A stretch of 64,000 nt of DNA from Gemmatimonadaceae bacterium (GTDB taxonomy: Bacteria > Gemmatimonadota > Gemmatimonadetes > Gemmatimonadales > Gemmatimonadaceae): contig JAUQWM010000069.1 in assembly GCA_030835125.1 (NCBI GenBank), forward strand, positions 41,373-105,372. Direction: 5' to 3'. Positions 25,274 through 34,604 of this stretch are shown in pieces. The notes below the pieces were generated by a model, which made no database searches, was not told the DNA's origin, and worked only from the letters and a program-made list of their open reading frames with translations. A program made the translations under genes and the position numbers. The stretch's first letter is position 1, and the number at the start of each line of letters is the position of its first letter.

Positions 25274-27840
25274 CCTGCCAGTGCCTCGGCCTCGGCTTCC
25301 GTCGAGGCCACGTCCCATTCGTTGGCGCACTTGAGGCAACGGCGATACTCGCCGCGCGTCTTGTTCTTCTTCATTTCCGCGCCAAGGTTGCCGCATTCCG
25401 GGCAGATCTCGGCCACGGGCTTGTCCCAGCAGACGAAGTCGCAGTTCGGGTAGTTCGAGCACCCGTAGAACGCCTTGCCGCGCTTCTTCGATCTCCGCTG
25501 CGCGATTTCACCGCCGTCCTTGGGACACATCACGCCGGTCGGCATGGAGCGGGTCCCACGGCACTTCGGGAACTTCGAGCAGCCCAGGAAGTCGCCGGCG
25601 CGGCCATGTCGAATCACCATCGGGGCGCCGCATTCCTGGCACTTGTGCTCCGTCAGTTCCGCCGGCTTCCGCTCGCCCTTGATGGGCCGCGTGTACTTGC
25701 AGGTCTTCGGGTGATTCTCGCAGGCCACGAACGGCCCGAAGAAGCCGCCCTTGGGCACGAGCTTGCCGCCGCACTGCGGGCACCGCTCGGTCTGGAGCGC
25801 CGAGAGGTCGTGCGCCTCGGCGATGAGCGACTCGACCTGCACGTCGTTGAGCGACACCTCGAAGGTCTTCCAGAAGTCCTTGAGCGCGCGCTGCCAGCCC
25901 AGCCGTCCTTCCTCGATGCGATCCAGCTCCTGCTCCATCGAGGACGTGAAGCCGACGTTGAAGACGTCCGGGAATTGCCTGACCATCACCCGCTCGACGC
26001 TCTCCCCCAGCGGCGTGGGGAAGAAACGGCGCTGCTCGAGGAGCACGTAGTGCCGATCCTGGAGGGTCGAGATGATCTGCGCGTAGGTCGACGGCCGGCC
26101 GATTCCGAGCTTCTCCAGCTCCTTGACCAGGCTGGCCTCGGAAAAGCGCGGCGGCGGCTCGGTGAAGTGCTGGGAGGGCAGCACCTCGTTCATCTGCAGG
26201 CGCTCGCCCTTCTCGGCGACGGGCAGCGCCTGCTCGTCCTCGAGCGCCTTGCCTTCCCCTTCCTCGCGCGACTCGCGATACAGTGCCAGGAAGCCGGGAA
26301 ACTTCACGATGCTGCCGGTGGCGCGGAACAGGTACTTGTGGATCGAGGTCGCGCCATTCTCCTGGCCGCCCAACAGGAAGTCGAGCGTGGTGGTGTCGAA
26401 CACGGCCGGCGCCATCTGCGACGCCATGAAGCGCTGCCAGATGAGCTGGTAGAGGCGGAACTGCTCCTCCTTCAGGTACCGCTTGACGGCATCGGGCGAG
26501 CGCGCCGGATCGGTCGGGCGAATGGCCTCGTGCGCGTCCTGCGTATTTGCCGACTGCTTGCTGCCGCCGTAGAGCTGCGGGCCGTTCGCGAGGTACTCGG
26601 CGCCGAACTCGCGCGTGACGACATCGCGCGCGGCCTGGGCCGCGCTCTCCGCCACGCGCGTGCTGTCCGTGCGCATGTAGGTGATGAGACCCACCGCGCC
26701 GTCCTCGCCCACGTCGGCACCCTCGTACAGCGACTGGGCGATGCGCATCGTGCGCTTCGACCCGAACCCGAGTTTCTTGGCCGCTTCCTGTTGGAGGGTG
26801 CTGGTCGTGAACGGCGCCGCGGGATTCTTGCGCCGCTCGCGGCGCTTGACCTCGGTGAGCGGGAACGCGAACGGGGCACGGAGCCCAGCCGCCGTCGCGG
26901 TCGCCCGCGCCAGGCGCTCCACGTCCGACACGATGGCCTGGGCCTGCGCCTGGTCGTGGATCTCGGTCTTCTTTTCGTCCACCGAATGGAGGCGCGCGGT
27001 GAAGCGCTGGCCGTCCTTCTCCATGGTGGCGGCGATCGTCCAGTACTCCTGCGGCTTGAACGCGCGGATCTCGCGCTCGCGCTCCACCAGCATGCGCAGC
27101 GCGACGGTTTGCACACGCCCCGCCGAGAGCCCCTTCTTCACCGTCTTCCAGAGGATGGGACTCGCCTTGTAGCCCACCAGGCGATCCAGCACGCGCCGCG
27201 CCTGTTGCGCATCCACGAGCCTGGTATCGATGTCGCGCGGCCGCTCCATGGCGGCACGCACGGCTTCCTTCGTGATCTCATGGAAGAGCACGCGACGGAC
27301 CGGCACGCCCGACTTCCGCTTGATCTGCTCGGCCACGTGCCAGCCGATCGCCTCGCCCTCGCGATCAGGGTCGGTCGCGATATAGATGGCATCGGCATGG
27401 GACGCCGCTTCCTTGATGTCGGCGAGCGTCTTTTCCTTGCCGGCGATCGTGACGTATTCGGGTGCGAAGCCCTTTTCGACGTCGATGCCGAGCTTCTTCT
27501 CCGGCAGGTCGCGTACGTGGCCGACCGTTGCCTTCACGCGGTAGCCGCGGCCGAGGTACTTGCCGATGGTCTTGGCCTTGTGCGGCGACTCGACGATGAC
27601 GAGCGTGCCACCGCCACCGCCGCCAGTCCCGTTCTCGCCTTCCGGTTCGTCAGGCTCGACGACGCGACGCGCCGCGGCCGACTTCGTTGCGGCCTTGGCG
27701 CGCGACTTCGCGGCCGTCGTCCCGGTCTTCCGCTTCTTTTTCGCAGCAACGGTCGACGCGCGCGCAGAAGCTCCCCGTCCGGCAATCCGCCGGACCGTCG
27801 GCTTGGTCGCGTCATCCGTGGTCTTCTTCTTGATGGCCAT
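25270..27840 (-). CDS. topA: DNA topoisomerase I with basic N-terminal extension and four C4 zinc modules
   Basis: The 856-residue enzyme starts with about 80 residues rich in Lys, Arg and Ala (AAKKKRKTGTTAAKSRAKAA), possibly DNA-binding, then a Gly run and the Toprim domain (VIVESPHKAKTIGKYLG, with HKAKT instead of the usual AKAKT). The catalytic tyrosine is in GLITYMRTDSTRV near residue 383. Four cysteine modules end the protein (CPQCGGKL...CKY, CQECGAPM...CRG, CPKDGGEI...CDF, CPECGNLG...C). It relaxes negative supercoils. The gene follows the small Smg-like gene as smg and topA-type genes neighbour in other bacteria. Confidence 0.95.
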   Translation of the reverse strand: MAIKKKTTDDATKPTVRRIAGRGASARASTVAAKKKRKTGTTAAKSRAKAATKSAAARRVVEPDEPEGENGTGGGGGGTLVIVESPHKAKTIGKYLGRGYRVKATVGHVRDLPEKKLGIDVEKGFAPEYVTIAGKEKTLADIKEAASHADAIYIATDPDREGEAIGWHVAEQIKRKSGVPVRRVLFHEITKEAVRAAMERPRDIDTRLVDAQQARRVLDRLVGYKASPILWKTVKKGLSAGRVQTVALRMLVEREREIRAFKPQEYWTIAATMEKDGQRFTARLHSVDEKKTEIHDQAQAQAIVSDVERLARATATAAGLRAPFAFPLTEVKRRERRKNPAAPFTTSTLQQEAAKKLGFGSKRTMRIAQSLYEGADVGEDGAVGLITYMRTDSTRVAESAAQAARDVVTREFGAEYLANGPQLYGGSKQSANTQDAHEAIRPTDPARSPDAVKRYLKEEQFRLYQLIWQRFMASQMAPAVFDTTTLDFLLGGQENGATSIHKYLFRATGSIVKFPGFLALYRESREEGEGKALEDEQALPVAEKGERLQMNEVLPSQHFTEPPPRFSEASLVKELEKLGIGRPSTYAQIISTLQDRHYVLLEQRRFFPTPLGESVERVMVRQFPDVFNVGFTSSMEQELDRIEEGRLGWQRALKDFWKTFEVSLNDVQVESLIAEAHDLSALQTERCPQCGGKLVPKGGFFGPFVACENHPKTCKYTRPIKGERKPAELTEHKCQECGAPMVIRHGRAGDFLGCSKFPKCRGTRSMPTGVMCPKDGGEIAQRRSKKRGKAFYGCSNYPNCDFVCWDKPVAEICPECGNLGAEMKKNKTRGEYRRCLKCANEWDVASTEAEAEALAG

Positions 27841-27864
27841 GTATTCCTGCTTCCGTCGGTCGCC

Positions 27865-27908
27865 CGATGTGCGATGTCCGATGCCTGATGCCTGATGCCC
27901 GATGCCTG
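27865..27908. repeat. 7-base tandem array (CGATGCC / TGATGCC), six units
   Basis: CGATGTG, CGATGTC, CGATGCC, TGATGCC, TGATGCC and CGATGCC run in perfect 7-base register between the smg-like stop and the topA start, filling almost the whole gap. Confidence 0.8.
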
Positions 27909-27911
27909 TTC

Positions 27912-28148
27912 CTAGTGCACCCTCACCTGGTCCACCCCCGAACCCGATTCATCGAACGCCGACCCATCGATGAGCGAACGGAGGTCCTCGAGCGCAATCC
28001 GCCCGTCGAAGTGCGTCAGCGCCCGTTCGATCACCTGCTCCAGTTCCGGACCATTCAGGGCCCCGCTGTCAGACAACCGGAGAAGGTGTCCCCACGCTTC
28101 GGGGGCAAACCGACCCCACTCATGGGGACCCATCACGCGAAACGTCAT
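27912..28148 (-). CDS. smg: Short Smg/DUF494-like protein
   Basis: The 78-residue protein contains FAPEAWGHLLRLSDSGALNGPELEQVIERAL followed by GRIALEDLRSLI. This matches the C-terminal half of Smg (DUF494), where the consensus reads FTPEAWGFLLEL...ERVIERAL...LEDLK. E. coli Smg is about 157 residues, so the N-terminal half is missing or replaced by ten residues. The role of Smg is unclear; it is often next to dprA and topA or topA-like genes, which matches topA here. Assignment from short motifs only. Confidence 0.55.
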   Translation of the reverse strand: MTFRVMGPHEWGRFAPEAWGHLLRLSDSGALNGPELEQVIERALTHFDGRIALEDLRSLIDGSAFDESGSGVDQVRVH

Positions 28149-28331
28149 TCTGATTCCCCCCGAGCGGCTGTTCGTTCACAAGCTGCAGCATGCAGCGAAC
28201 AGCTGCCTAACCCCCAGAACGCAGCGGACATCATTTCGACGACCCTCCAACGCGCGGCCGAGCAACAACTTCCGGTGTGGCACGCAGCCGGGTCGGGCAT
28301 CCCGACAATGACGATGATCCCGGTGGGGTCG
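28149..28331. other. Gap between aroK and the smg-like gene
   Basis: The 183-base gap contains an inverted repeat GCTGTTCG (28,167-28,174) / CGAACAGC (28,196-28,203) enclosing CTGCAGCATGCAG, just upstream of the smg-like start, and a GCCTAAC word at 28,205-28,211. It could end the aroCK message. Confidence 0.4.
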
Positions 28332-28874
28332 CTAACCTATCGGCCATCCCCACCCTGAGGCAAGCCGGATGCCGAAATTCGCAACTTGTTGTGGGGTAAG
28401 AGTTTCCGTATCTACTACCCCGTCGGCGCTACCATAGAGTGGCATTCTGGCAGCTGCGAGGGCGTCCAAACGGCTGCTCGCTGACGGTCCGGCCAGGAGA
28501 GGCCGTCGTTCCATCCCAGATCCCAGTCGCTCCACGGCCGTGGCGACCGTTACGGCGAGGTGAATCAGGCGAGCCGGGGGACGCAGCAGATCCACGTTTC
28601 CCGCACCCGTAATCCAGCCTCCGCCGGGGGAGAGGACCATTCCGGGCCTCGCGGCGACTTCACGCGTCAACTCCCGTTCGAGGGCCCTGAACGCCGCCTC
28701 GCCGCGCTGGGCGAAGATCTCGGCGACCGGGAAGCCTTCGCGACGCTCGATTTCCTCGTCAAAGTCGAGGAACGGGGCCTGGAGCGCCGATGCCATCAGC
28801 CTGCCGACCGTGGTCTTCCCCGAACCCGGGAGCCCGACGAGGACGATGTGCGGCGGGCCCGAGACGGGGGTCAC
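28332..28874 (-). CDS. aroK: Shikimate kinase
   Basis: The 180-residue P-loop kinase has Walker A LVGLPGSGKTTVGR, the shikimate-contact DFDEEIERREG, and GGGWI (usual GGG). FRALERELTREV follows the typical order. It phosphorylates shikimate at the 3-hydroxyl, step five of the chorismate pathway. The ATG at 28,874 overlaps the aroC stop (ATGA), so chorismate synthase and shikimate kinase are coupled. A C-terminal tail of about 15 residues (NFGIRLASGWGWPIG) is unusual. Confidence 0.92.
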   Translation of the reverse strand: MTPVSGPPHIVLVGLPGSGKTTVGRLMASALQAPFLDFDEEIERREGFPVAEIFAQRGEAAFRALERELTREVAARPGMVLSPGGGWITGAGNVDLLRPPARLIHLAVTVATAVERLGSGMERRPLLAGPSASSRLDALAAARMPLYGSADGVVDTETLTPQQVANFGIRLASGWGWPIG

Positions 28875-30064
28875 CCGCCGATGCGTTCCGCGACGCGCGC
28901 GAGATAGCCGTCGTAGTTGCGCCGCACCTCATCCAGCGAGTCGCCCCCGAACTTCTCCAGCCAGGCCTGCGCCAGGACGAACGCCACCATCGCCTCGGCG
29001 ATCACGCCCATCGCCGGGACGGCGGTGACATCGCTGCGTTCCGCCGTCGCCGCGGCCGCCTGCCCGGTCGCCACGTCCACCGTGCCTAACGGGCGCATGA
29101 GCGTGCTGATGGGCTTCATCGCCACCCGGAGCACCAGCGGCTCACCGGTCGTCATGCCGCCCTCGGTGCCCCCGGCGCGGTTGGTGCGCCGCCTCACGTT
29201 GCCGGCCAGCGGGCGGCCGGGCGCGGCCTCGATCTCGTCATGCACCTCGGAACCCATCCGGCGCGCGGTGTCGAACCCCAGGCCGAGCTCGACCCCCTTC
29301 ACCGCCGGGATCGACATCAGGGCCGCGGCGAGGCGCCCATCGAGCTTGCGATCCCAGGAGACATGCGAGCCCAGGCCCACTGGCAGCCCATCCGCCACCA
29401 CCTCGCAGATGCCACCGAGGGTATTGCCCGCCTGCTTGGCCTCGTCGATGCGCGCGGTCACGGAGGCCTCCGCGGAGGCGTCGAGCATGCGCACCGGCGA
29501 GGCGTCGGCGGCGGCGTTGATGTCGGCGGGCATGGGATCGGGGCGGGCCGCGTCGATGCCCCCGAGGTGGGTGACGTGACTGCCGAGGCGGACACCGAAC
29601 TCCTCCAGCAGGCGCCGGCAGATGGCGGCGGCGGCCACGCGCGCCGTCGTCTCGCGCGCCGACGCGCGCTCGAGGATGTCGCGGGCATCGTCGCGGTCGT
29701 ACTTGAGCAGGCCGGTAAGGTCGGCATGCCCCGGGCGCACGCGGGTCACGGCGCGACGGCGCGGATCGGGATCGCCTTCGCGCGGCGCGGGATCCATGAC
29801 GTCCTGCCAGTTCTTCCAGTCGCGGTTGCGGATGAGCATCGCGATCGGGGAACCCAGGGACTGGCCGGCGCGCACGCCCGCGATGAACTCGACCTCGTCG
29901 CGCTCGATCTGCATCCGCCGGCCGCGCCCGTAACCCTGCTGCCGGCGCGCCAACTCCCGGTTGACATCCCCAGCCAGCAACGGGAGCCCCGCCACCATGC
30001 CTTCCAGCATGCTGACCAGGCCCGGACCGTGTGATTCACCAGCGGTGGTGAAGCGCAGCATCAT
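28871..30064 (-). CDS. aroC: Chorismate synthase
   Basis: The 397-residue enzyme starts RFTTAGESHGPGLVSMLEGM and has the further signatures RRQQGYGRGRRMQIE, GHADLTGLLKYDRDDARDILERASARET (split FMN/EPSP site) and RTNRAGGTEGGMTTGEPL. It converts EPSP to chorismate using reduced FMN. It follows the pilQ-lipoprotein cluster after a strong terminator and overlaps aroK. In Proteobacteria pilMNOPQ is commonly followed by aroK-aroB; here aroC-aroK take the same place. Confidence 0.96.
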   Translation of the reverse strand: MMLRFTTAGESHGPGLVSMLEGMVAGLPLLAGDVNRELARRQQGYGRGRRMQIERDEVEFIAGVRAGQSLGSPIAMLIRNRDWKNWQDVMDPAPREGDPDPRRRAVTRVRPGHADLTGLLKYDRDDARDILERASARETTARVAAAAICRRLLEEFGVRLGSHVTHLGGIDAARPDPMPADINAAADASPVRMLDASAEASVTARIDEAKQAGNTLGGICEVVADGLPVGLGSHVSWDRKLDGRLAAALMSIPAVKGVELGLGFDTARRMGSEVHDEIEAAPGRPLAGNVRRRTNRAGGTEGGMTTGEPLVLRVAMKPISTLMRPLGTVDVATGQAAAATAERSDVTAVPAMGVIAEAMVAFVLAQAWLEKFGGDSLDEVRRNYDGYLARVAERIGG

Positions 30065-30076
30065 CCCCCCAAATGA

Positions 30077-30109
30077 CCGCGAGCCCGGCCAGGAAGGCCG
30101 GGCTCGCGG
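30077..30109 (-). terminator. Strong terminator hairpin after the pilus operon
   Basis: A 14-bp perfect stem (CCGCGAGCCCGGCC paired with GGCCGGGCTCGCGG) with a 5-base loop lies between the large lipoprotein stop at 30,137 and aroC. On the minus strand TCATTTGGGGGG follows, so termination might be intrinsic but with a weak U-tract. Confidence 0.7.
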
Positions 30110-30136
30110 AACAGTACTGCGTACCCTCAGGCGACG

Positions 30137-32593
30137 TCAGGGCGTTCGCGCGTTGTCGATATCTCCCCTGCGCACATCTATGACCACGATTCCCTCCGGG
30201 GTCAAGCCGAAGAGCTTGACGACCAGGTTGGCGTCGGCGCCCTGCTCGGCAGCCGTTGGCAGCACGGCGCGGAGCGGGCCATAGAGGTTCGTGCGGAGCG
30301 GGATCCGGCCACGGAGCCGGTAGGAGTACGTGTCGACGATCTGGATCGAGAAGTCCCCGGAGGCCACGAAGGCCACGCGCGCCAGCGTGTCGGCGGTGAA
30401 CTCGTCGATGTTCAGCGGATGGAAGGCAATGCCCGCGCCGGTGTTGAAGGTGGCGAACTTGCCCTGGAGGCGCAGCGACGAGTCGGCGAAGAACGTCTCG
30501 ACGCCGTGCACGCCGATGTTGGTGCTGTTGTTGTTGATGTCGATGCCGAAGACCTTGTCCGAGGCGTTGCTGGTCAGGTCGACGATCTCGAGGGGGCGCG
30601 AGTACTGCTCGGCGCCCGCCGGCGTGCCATTCGGGTCATAGACCAGCATGACGCGACCCGCACGGTTGCCGGAGTTGGCCTCCCCGAAGGCCACGCGACG
30701 ACGGTCGCCACCGATGGCCACGAAGTTGGTGTCCTGCAGCGCGAGCGATTCCACGCTGAGGTCCTTCACCGCCTCGAGGTTGCCGTTGGTCGGGGCGGAG
30801 GAGAGCTGCGCCACCGCGCCCTCGACGGTCATGTTCTGCACGCACACCGCGGTCGACGGCTCGTCTCCCGGCGTATGCTCGCAGATCACGATGAGGTCAG
30901 GGGTTCCATTCTGGCCCTTGATCACGTCGACGTGGTCGGCATTGAGGATCACGTACTTGCCTTCACGGAACGCCCCGTACTGCCAGATCTGGCGTGGCTC
31001 GGTGCGGGCATCGAGGTAGTTGTCGATGCGACGCAGCGTACCCGGGGTGGCCGTACTGGTCGGGCGCGTGCTGTAGTACAGCGCACCGCTCGCCGACTGC
31101 GCGATGTACTGCGGCCGGTCGGAATAGTCGATCGGCGGGGCGACGCTGAACTTGAAGCCGCCCGACGCGTCGTCCTTGGAGTAGGTGACGTCGAAGACGT
31201 ACTCGTTCGCGGTCTTGACGCGGCCCTGCTCGACGCGGTCGAGCAGGTTCACCTTCGAGACGTTGGTGCCGCCCGAGTTCGCGACGAACAGCAGCGAGCC
31301 GGAGTTGTCGATGGTCATGCCCCAGGGCATGGCGCCGACCGCCACCGTGGGCAGGCGGGACAGCGTGGCCGAGTAGCTCCACGCCTCCAGCTGGTTCTTG
31401 TTGATGTTGGAGACGTAGACCGCACTCCGCGCGGTGTCCACGGCGATGTCCGCACCGAGGCTGCCCGCGGGCAGGGCGTAGGTGAGGCCGAACGCGTAGA
31501 CGGCGAGATCGCGCTTGCCCTGGACTTCTTCGCTCACCGGGACGCTCGCGCCCTGCGGCACGCCGTACCCGATGCGGCCCGCGACATCGATCGCGTAGGC
31601 CGTGATGAACATCGACTTCCCGCGCAGCGAGATCGGCGCGTTGAAGGCCTTGCTGCGCGTGACCTCCTGGACGGGCACCGTCAGGGTGTCAGCCGCGCGG
31701 TGGAGCAGGTTGCCCGCCTGGTCCCTGGCAATGAAGCCCACCACGCGGACCTGTCCGTCAGCATCGCGCGCGGTGATCGTGATGGAGTCAGGCGTCTCGA
31801 GCCGCGGCGCCACCGTCTGGAAGACGAGCGGTGAGAGCTGGTCCGGTCCGGCGGCGATGATCCGCACCGGGATCGTCACGCCGGCCCCGCGCAGCGCGTC
31901 CCGGTTCTCGGCGAACGGCGCGATGTTGAAGGTCGTCCCCGGCGTCGCATCGGCCGCGATCGCGATCTGGAACGTGACCGTGTCGGCGTCAGGCAGGGGC
32001 TCGAAGAACAGGGTGCTGTCGGCGCGATTGAGCCCCGCGCCGGTGGCGCGGAACCCGACCTTCATCAGGCCGGTGGTGTCGACCGCCGAGAGGCGGAACG
32101 TGTACGTGCCCCCGGTGATGACGGTCGCGGCCGGGTCGATGAAGGCGAGGCGCGGGACGTTCGGGTCGAACGCCGTCGCGAGGGCCTGCGCGTTGGCGCC
32201 GTTGCCGGCGCCATCGGAAACGGTCGTCAGCACCGCCACCTGCTGGCCCGAACGGACGCCGGCGAGGGAGATGTCGATGACCTTGTCGAGTGACTTGCTG
32301 CCGCTCAGGACCGTGCTGTCGGTCTTGATCAGCACCGTGTCGGCGAAGACGCGGGTGACGGCGGTATAGAGCGCGGCGTTGTCGGTGGCCGTGATCCGCA
32401 CCTCGAGGGGCGCGCGCACGGACACCGAGTCGAAGCCCGCGGGTCCGAAGGCGCTCTGGATGCTGATCGCGACCTCGGGAATGACGCGGTCCTGGCCGGA
32501 CGACGCAACATCCGTCGTCCCGCACGCCGCCAGCCCGAGGGCGGCGAGCGTGCCGGTGGCCACAGAGGCCGCGCGATGCTTGTAAAGCCTCAT
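30137..32593 (-). CDS. Large lipoprotein with Ig-like N-terminus and propeller-like centre, pilus-operon-linked
   Basis: The 818-residue protein begins with a lipoprotein signal (VATGTLAALGLAAC). Residues about 35-340 look like tandem Ig-like/bacterial-surface beta domains (IRITATDNAALYTAV, RLAFIDPAATVITGGTYTFRLSAVD, TPDSITITARDADGQVRVVGF). From about 370 a YncE-like propeller follows (ADIAVDTARSAVYVSNINKNQLEAW, VGAMPWGMTIDNSGSLLFVANSGG, SVESLALQDTNFVAIGGD). It starts 20 bases after the pilQ stop, so it is translated with the secretin and may be a pilus-associated outer-membrane or surface lipoprotein. No specific family recognised. Confidence 0.7.
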   Translation of the reverse strand: MRLYKHRAASVATGTLAALGLAACGTTDVASSGQDRVIPEVAISIQSAFGPAGFDSVSVRAPLEVRITATDNAALYTAVTRVFADTVLIKTDSTVLSGSKSLDKVIDISLAGVRSGQQVAVLTTVSDGAGNGANAQALATAFDPNVPRLAFIDPAATVITGGTYTFRLSAVDTTGLMKVGFRATGAGLNRADSTLFFEPLPDADTVTFQIAIAADATPGTTFNIAPFAENRDALRGAGVTIPVRIIAAGPDQLSPLVFQTVAPRLETPDSITITARDADGQVRVVGFIARDQAGNLLHRAADTLTVPVQEVTRSKAFNAPISLRGKSMFITAYAIDVAGRIGYGVPQGASVPVSEEVQGKRDLAVYAFGLTYALPAGSLGADIAVDTARSAVYVSNINKNQLEAWSYSATLSRLPTVAVGAMPWGMTIDNSGSLLFVANSGGTNVSKVNLLDRVEQGRVKTANEYVFDVTYSKDDASGGFKFSVAPPIDYSDRPQYIAQSASGALYYSTRPTSTATPGTLRRIDNYLDARTEPRQIWQYGAFREGKYVILNADHVDVIKGQNGTPDLIVICEHTPGDEPSTAVCVQNMTVEGAVAQLSSAPTNGNLEAVKDLSVESLALQDTNFVAIGGDRRRVAFGEANSGNRAGRVMLVYDPNGTPAGAEQYSRPLEIVDLTSNASDKVFGIDINNNSTNIGVHGVETFFADSSLRLQGKFATFNTGAGIAFHPLNIDEFTADTLARVAFVASGDFSIQIVDTYSYRLRGRIPLRTNLYGPLRAVLPTAAEQGADANLVVKLFGLTPEGIVVIDVRRGDIDNARTP

Positions 32594-32612
32594 CGTCAGG
32601 ACTCCGTGGGGG

Positions 32613-34604
32613 TTAGTGCTGGTCGTGGTTCGGCGGGCGGATCGCCTCGCCTTCGTCGATGATGTGCGGCGTGATCATGATCAGCAGGTCCCGCTTCTCC
32701 TCGCGCGTATCCGTCTGCGAGAAGAGGCGCCCGATCAGGGGCAGGTCCGACAGCAGCGGGATGCCCGACTTGTTCTTGACCACCTGGGTCTGCGTCAGGC
32801 CGCCGATCACCGCCGTCTCGCCATCGCCGACCAGGAGCTGCGTGGTCGCGTTGCGCTTCGGGATGGTGAAGCCGAGGTCGCCGCCGATGATGCGGAGTTC
32901 CGACTGCTCGGCCGCGATCGACATGCGGATCTGGCGGTTGTTCGTGATGTGCGGCGTCACCGTGAGGATGATGCCGGTTTCCTTGAACTGGACGTTGGCG
33001 CGCGCGGGGACCCCGACCTGCGAGGCGGCACCGGCGTCGATGACGCGCACCGGGGTCTCCTCACCGACGAGGATCTTCGCCTCGCGATTGTCGAGCGTCG
33101 TGATGCTCGGCTCGGCCTGGATGTCGGACAACTGCTGCTCGCGCAGCGCGTCGAGGAACGCCGTCAGGCTGTACTTGCCCAGGGCGGTCGACAGCAGGAG
33201 GTTGAGCGCCGAGCCGTTCTTGTACTTGCGGGACGCGTTGCCCATGCCGGCGAGGACTTCGCCGCCGAGGGTGATCCGCCCCTCGCGATCGTCGACGGAC
33301 TCGGTGCCGGGGCGATTGCGCGGGATCAGGTTGTTGAAGTACGCGGCAGAGGAACCCAGGTCGTAACTGAGGCCGAGCTGCTCGATGGCGGTGCGGCTGA
33401 CCGAGATGATCTTCGCCTTCAGGTGGACCTGCGGCGTGCGCACGTCGAGCTGGCGGACGTACTGCATCAGCCCGGGCAGGCGCGAGTTGACTTCGGTGAT
33501 GATGAGCGAGTTGGTCCCGCTGTCGGCGGCGACCGTGCCGCGGATGATGCAGTTCGGCGCCCCGGACGTCGCGCCCGACGCGGCCGCGGCACCCTGCGGG
33601 CAGTCCTTCGACAGGAGGCCCTTCACCGTCTCGACCAGCGAGGCGGCGGAGACGTAGTTGATGCCGACCATCTGGATCGCCAGCGGCTCACTGGACTGCC
33701 GCTGCAGGATGTTCTCGTAGCTGTCGACGACGATGATGCCGGAGTTCTCCTCCGTCGCGGCCAGGCCATGCGCGTCGAGGATCGCCTTCATGGCGACGTC
33801 CCACGGCTGGTCCTTGATCTCGGCCGACACGGTGCCGGTGACGGCCTTGCCGCGGACGATCGTGCGGCCGGAGTACTCGGCAAATGCGGCGAGGACGTCG
33901 GCGATGTCCGCGTCCTCCCAGGTGATGGAGATGCGGCGCTGCTGCGACTGCTGGCCGAAGAGCGCCAACGCGGGCGCCTTCTTCACCGGGACCGACGGCG
34001 CCACCACCGATTCGGTGTCGGCACGCGCGACCACGGGGGCCTGCGGGAGCACCACCGGCTGCGGGACGACGGAACCCGTGGCGATGTTGGCCACCGGCTC
34101 GAGAGCGTCGACCTCGGGCAGGGCCTGGGCCACGATCGTGGCCTCGTCCTGCGACGTCCAGGCGACGAAGCGCTCGCCCCCGTCCACCGCGATGCGGATC
34201 TCGGTCTCGGACTGCGTCACGGCGTAGGTGCGGCGCGCATCGAGGTCGAGCACGACGCGGACCACGGACGGGCTGAACTGCGACAGGCGGATGTTGCGGA
34301 TCCCGCCGCGTGCCTTGCGGTCATAGGAGCGGGCGAGCGCATTGAGGCGCGCGCCGGTCAGGTCGACGACGATCCGGTCCGGTCCCTCGACCGCGAAGTC
34401 CGCGACGCGCACCGGCCCGGTGAGGGCGATGACGACATCGGCGCGCCCGTCGCCGGGAACGACGCTGAGGGCGGTGACGGCGCCCGCCGCCGGGTGCCCC
34501 GTGGCGCGATGGGCTCGGCCGTCGATGTGCGCGGCGCCCGCGGGGCCGGCGCCAAGACTCAGCGCGGCGGCCGCCACTGCTGCCAGCGTACCAATTCGCC
34601 TCAT
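32613..34604 (-). CDS. pilQ: Type IV pilus secretin PilQ
   Basis: The 663-residue precursor has a signal peptide (AAVAAAALSLGAGPAGA), an AMIN domain for cell-wall attachment (about 45-170; LSVVPGDGRADVVIALTGPV), an STN/N0 domain (RISITWEDADIADVLAAFAEYSG), N1-type repeats (IQMVGINYVSAASLVETVKGLL) and a C-terminal secretin gate (QAEPSITTLDNREAKILVGEETP, VGVPARANVQFKETGIILTVTP, LLSDLPLIGRLF). It forms the outer-membrane pore for the pilus. The ATG overlaps the pilP stop by four bases. Confidence 0.95.
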   Translation of the reverse strand: MRRIGTLAAVAAAALSLGAGPAGAAHIDGRAHRATGHPAAGAVTALSVVPGDGRADVVIALTGPVRVADFAVEGPDRIVVDLTGARLNALARSYDRKARGGIRNIRLSQFSPSVVRVVLDLDARRTYAVTQSETEIRIAVDGGERFVAWTSQDEATIVAQALPEVDALEPVANIATGSVVPQPVVLPQAPVVARADTESVVAPSVPVKKAPALALFGQQSQQRRISITWEDADIADVLAAFAEYSGRTIVRGKAVTGTVSAEIKDQPWDVAMKAILDAHGLAATEENSGIIVVDSYENILQRQSSEPLAIQMVGINYVSAASLVETVKGLLSKDCPQGAAAASGATSGAPNCIIRGTVAADSGTNSLIITEVNSRLPGLMQYVRQLDVRTPQVHLKAKIISVSRTAIEQLGLSYDLGSSAAYFNNLIPRNRPGTESVDDREGRITLGGEVLAGMGNASRKYKNGSALNLLLSTALGKYSLTAFLDALREQQLSDIQAEPSITTLDNREAKILVGEETPVRVIDAGAASQVGVPARANVQFKETGIILTVTPHITNNRQIRMSIAAEQSELRIIGGDLGFTIPKRNATTQLLVGDGETAVIGGLTQTQVVKNKSGIPLLSDLPLIGRLFSQTDTREEKRDLLIMITPHIIDEGEAIRPPNHDQH

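Noticed and set aside
25606..27888. 760-residue plus-strand open frame
   Set aside because: Antisense to topA, with no recognisable domains and a repetitive Arg/Leu/Ala composition typical of shadow frames.
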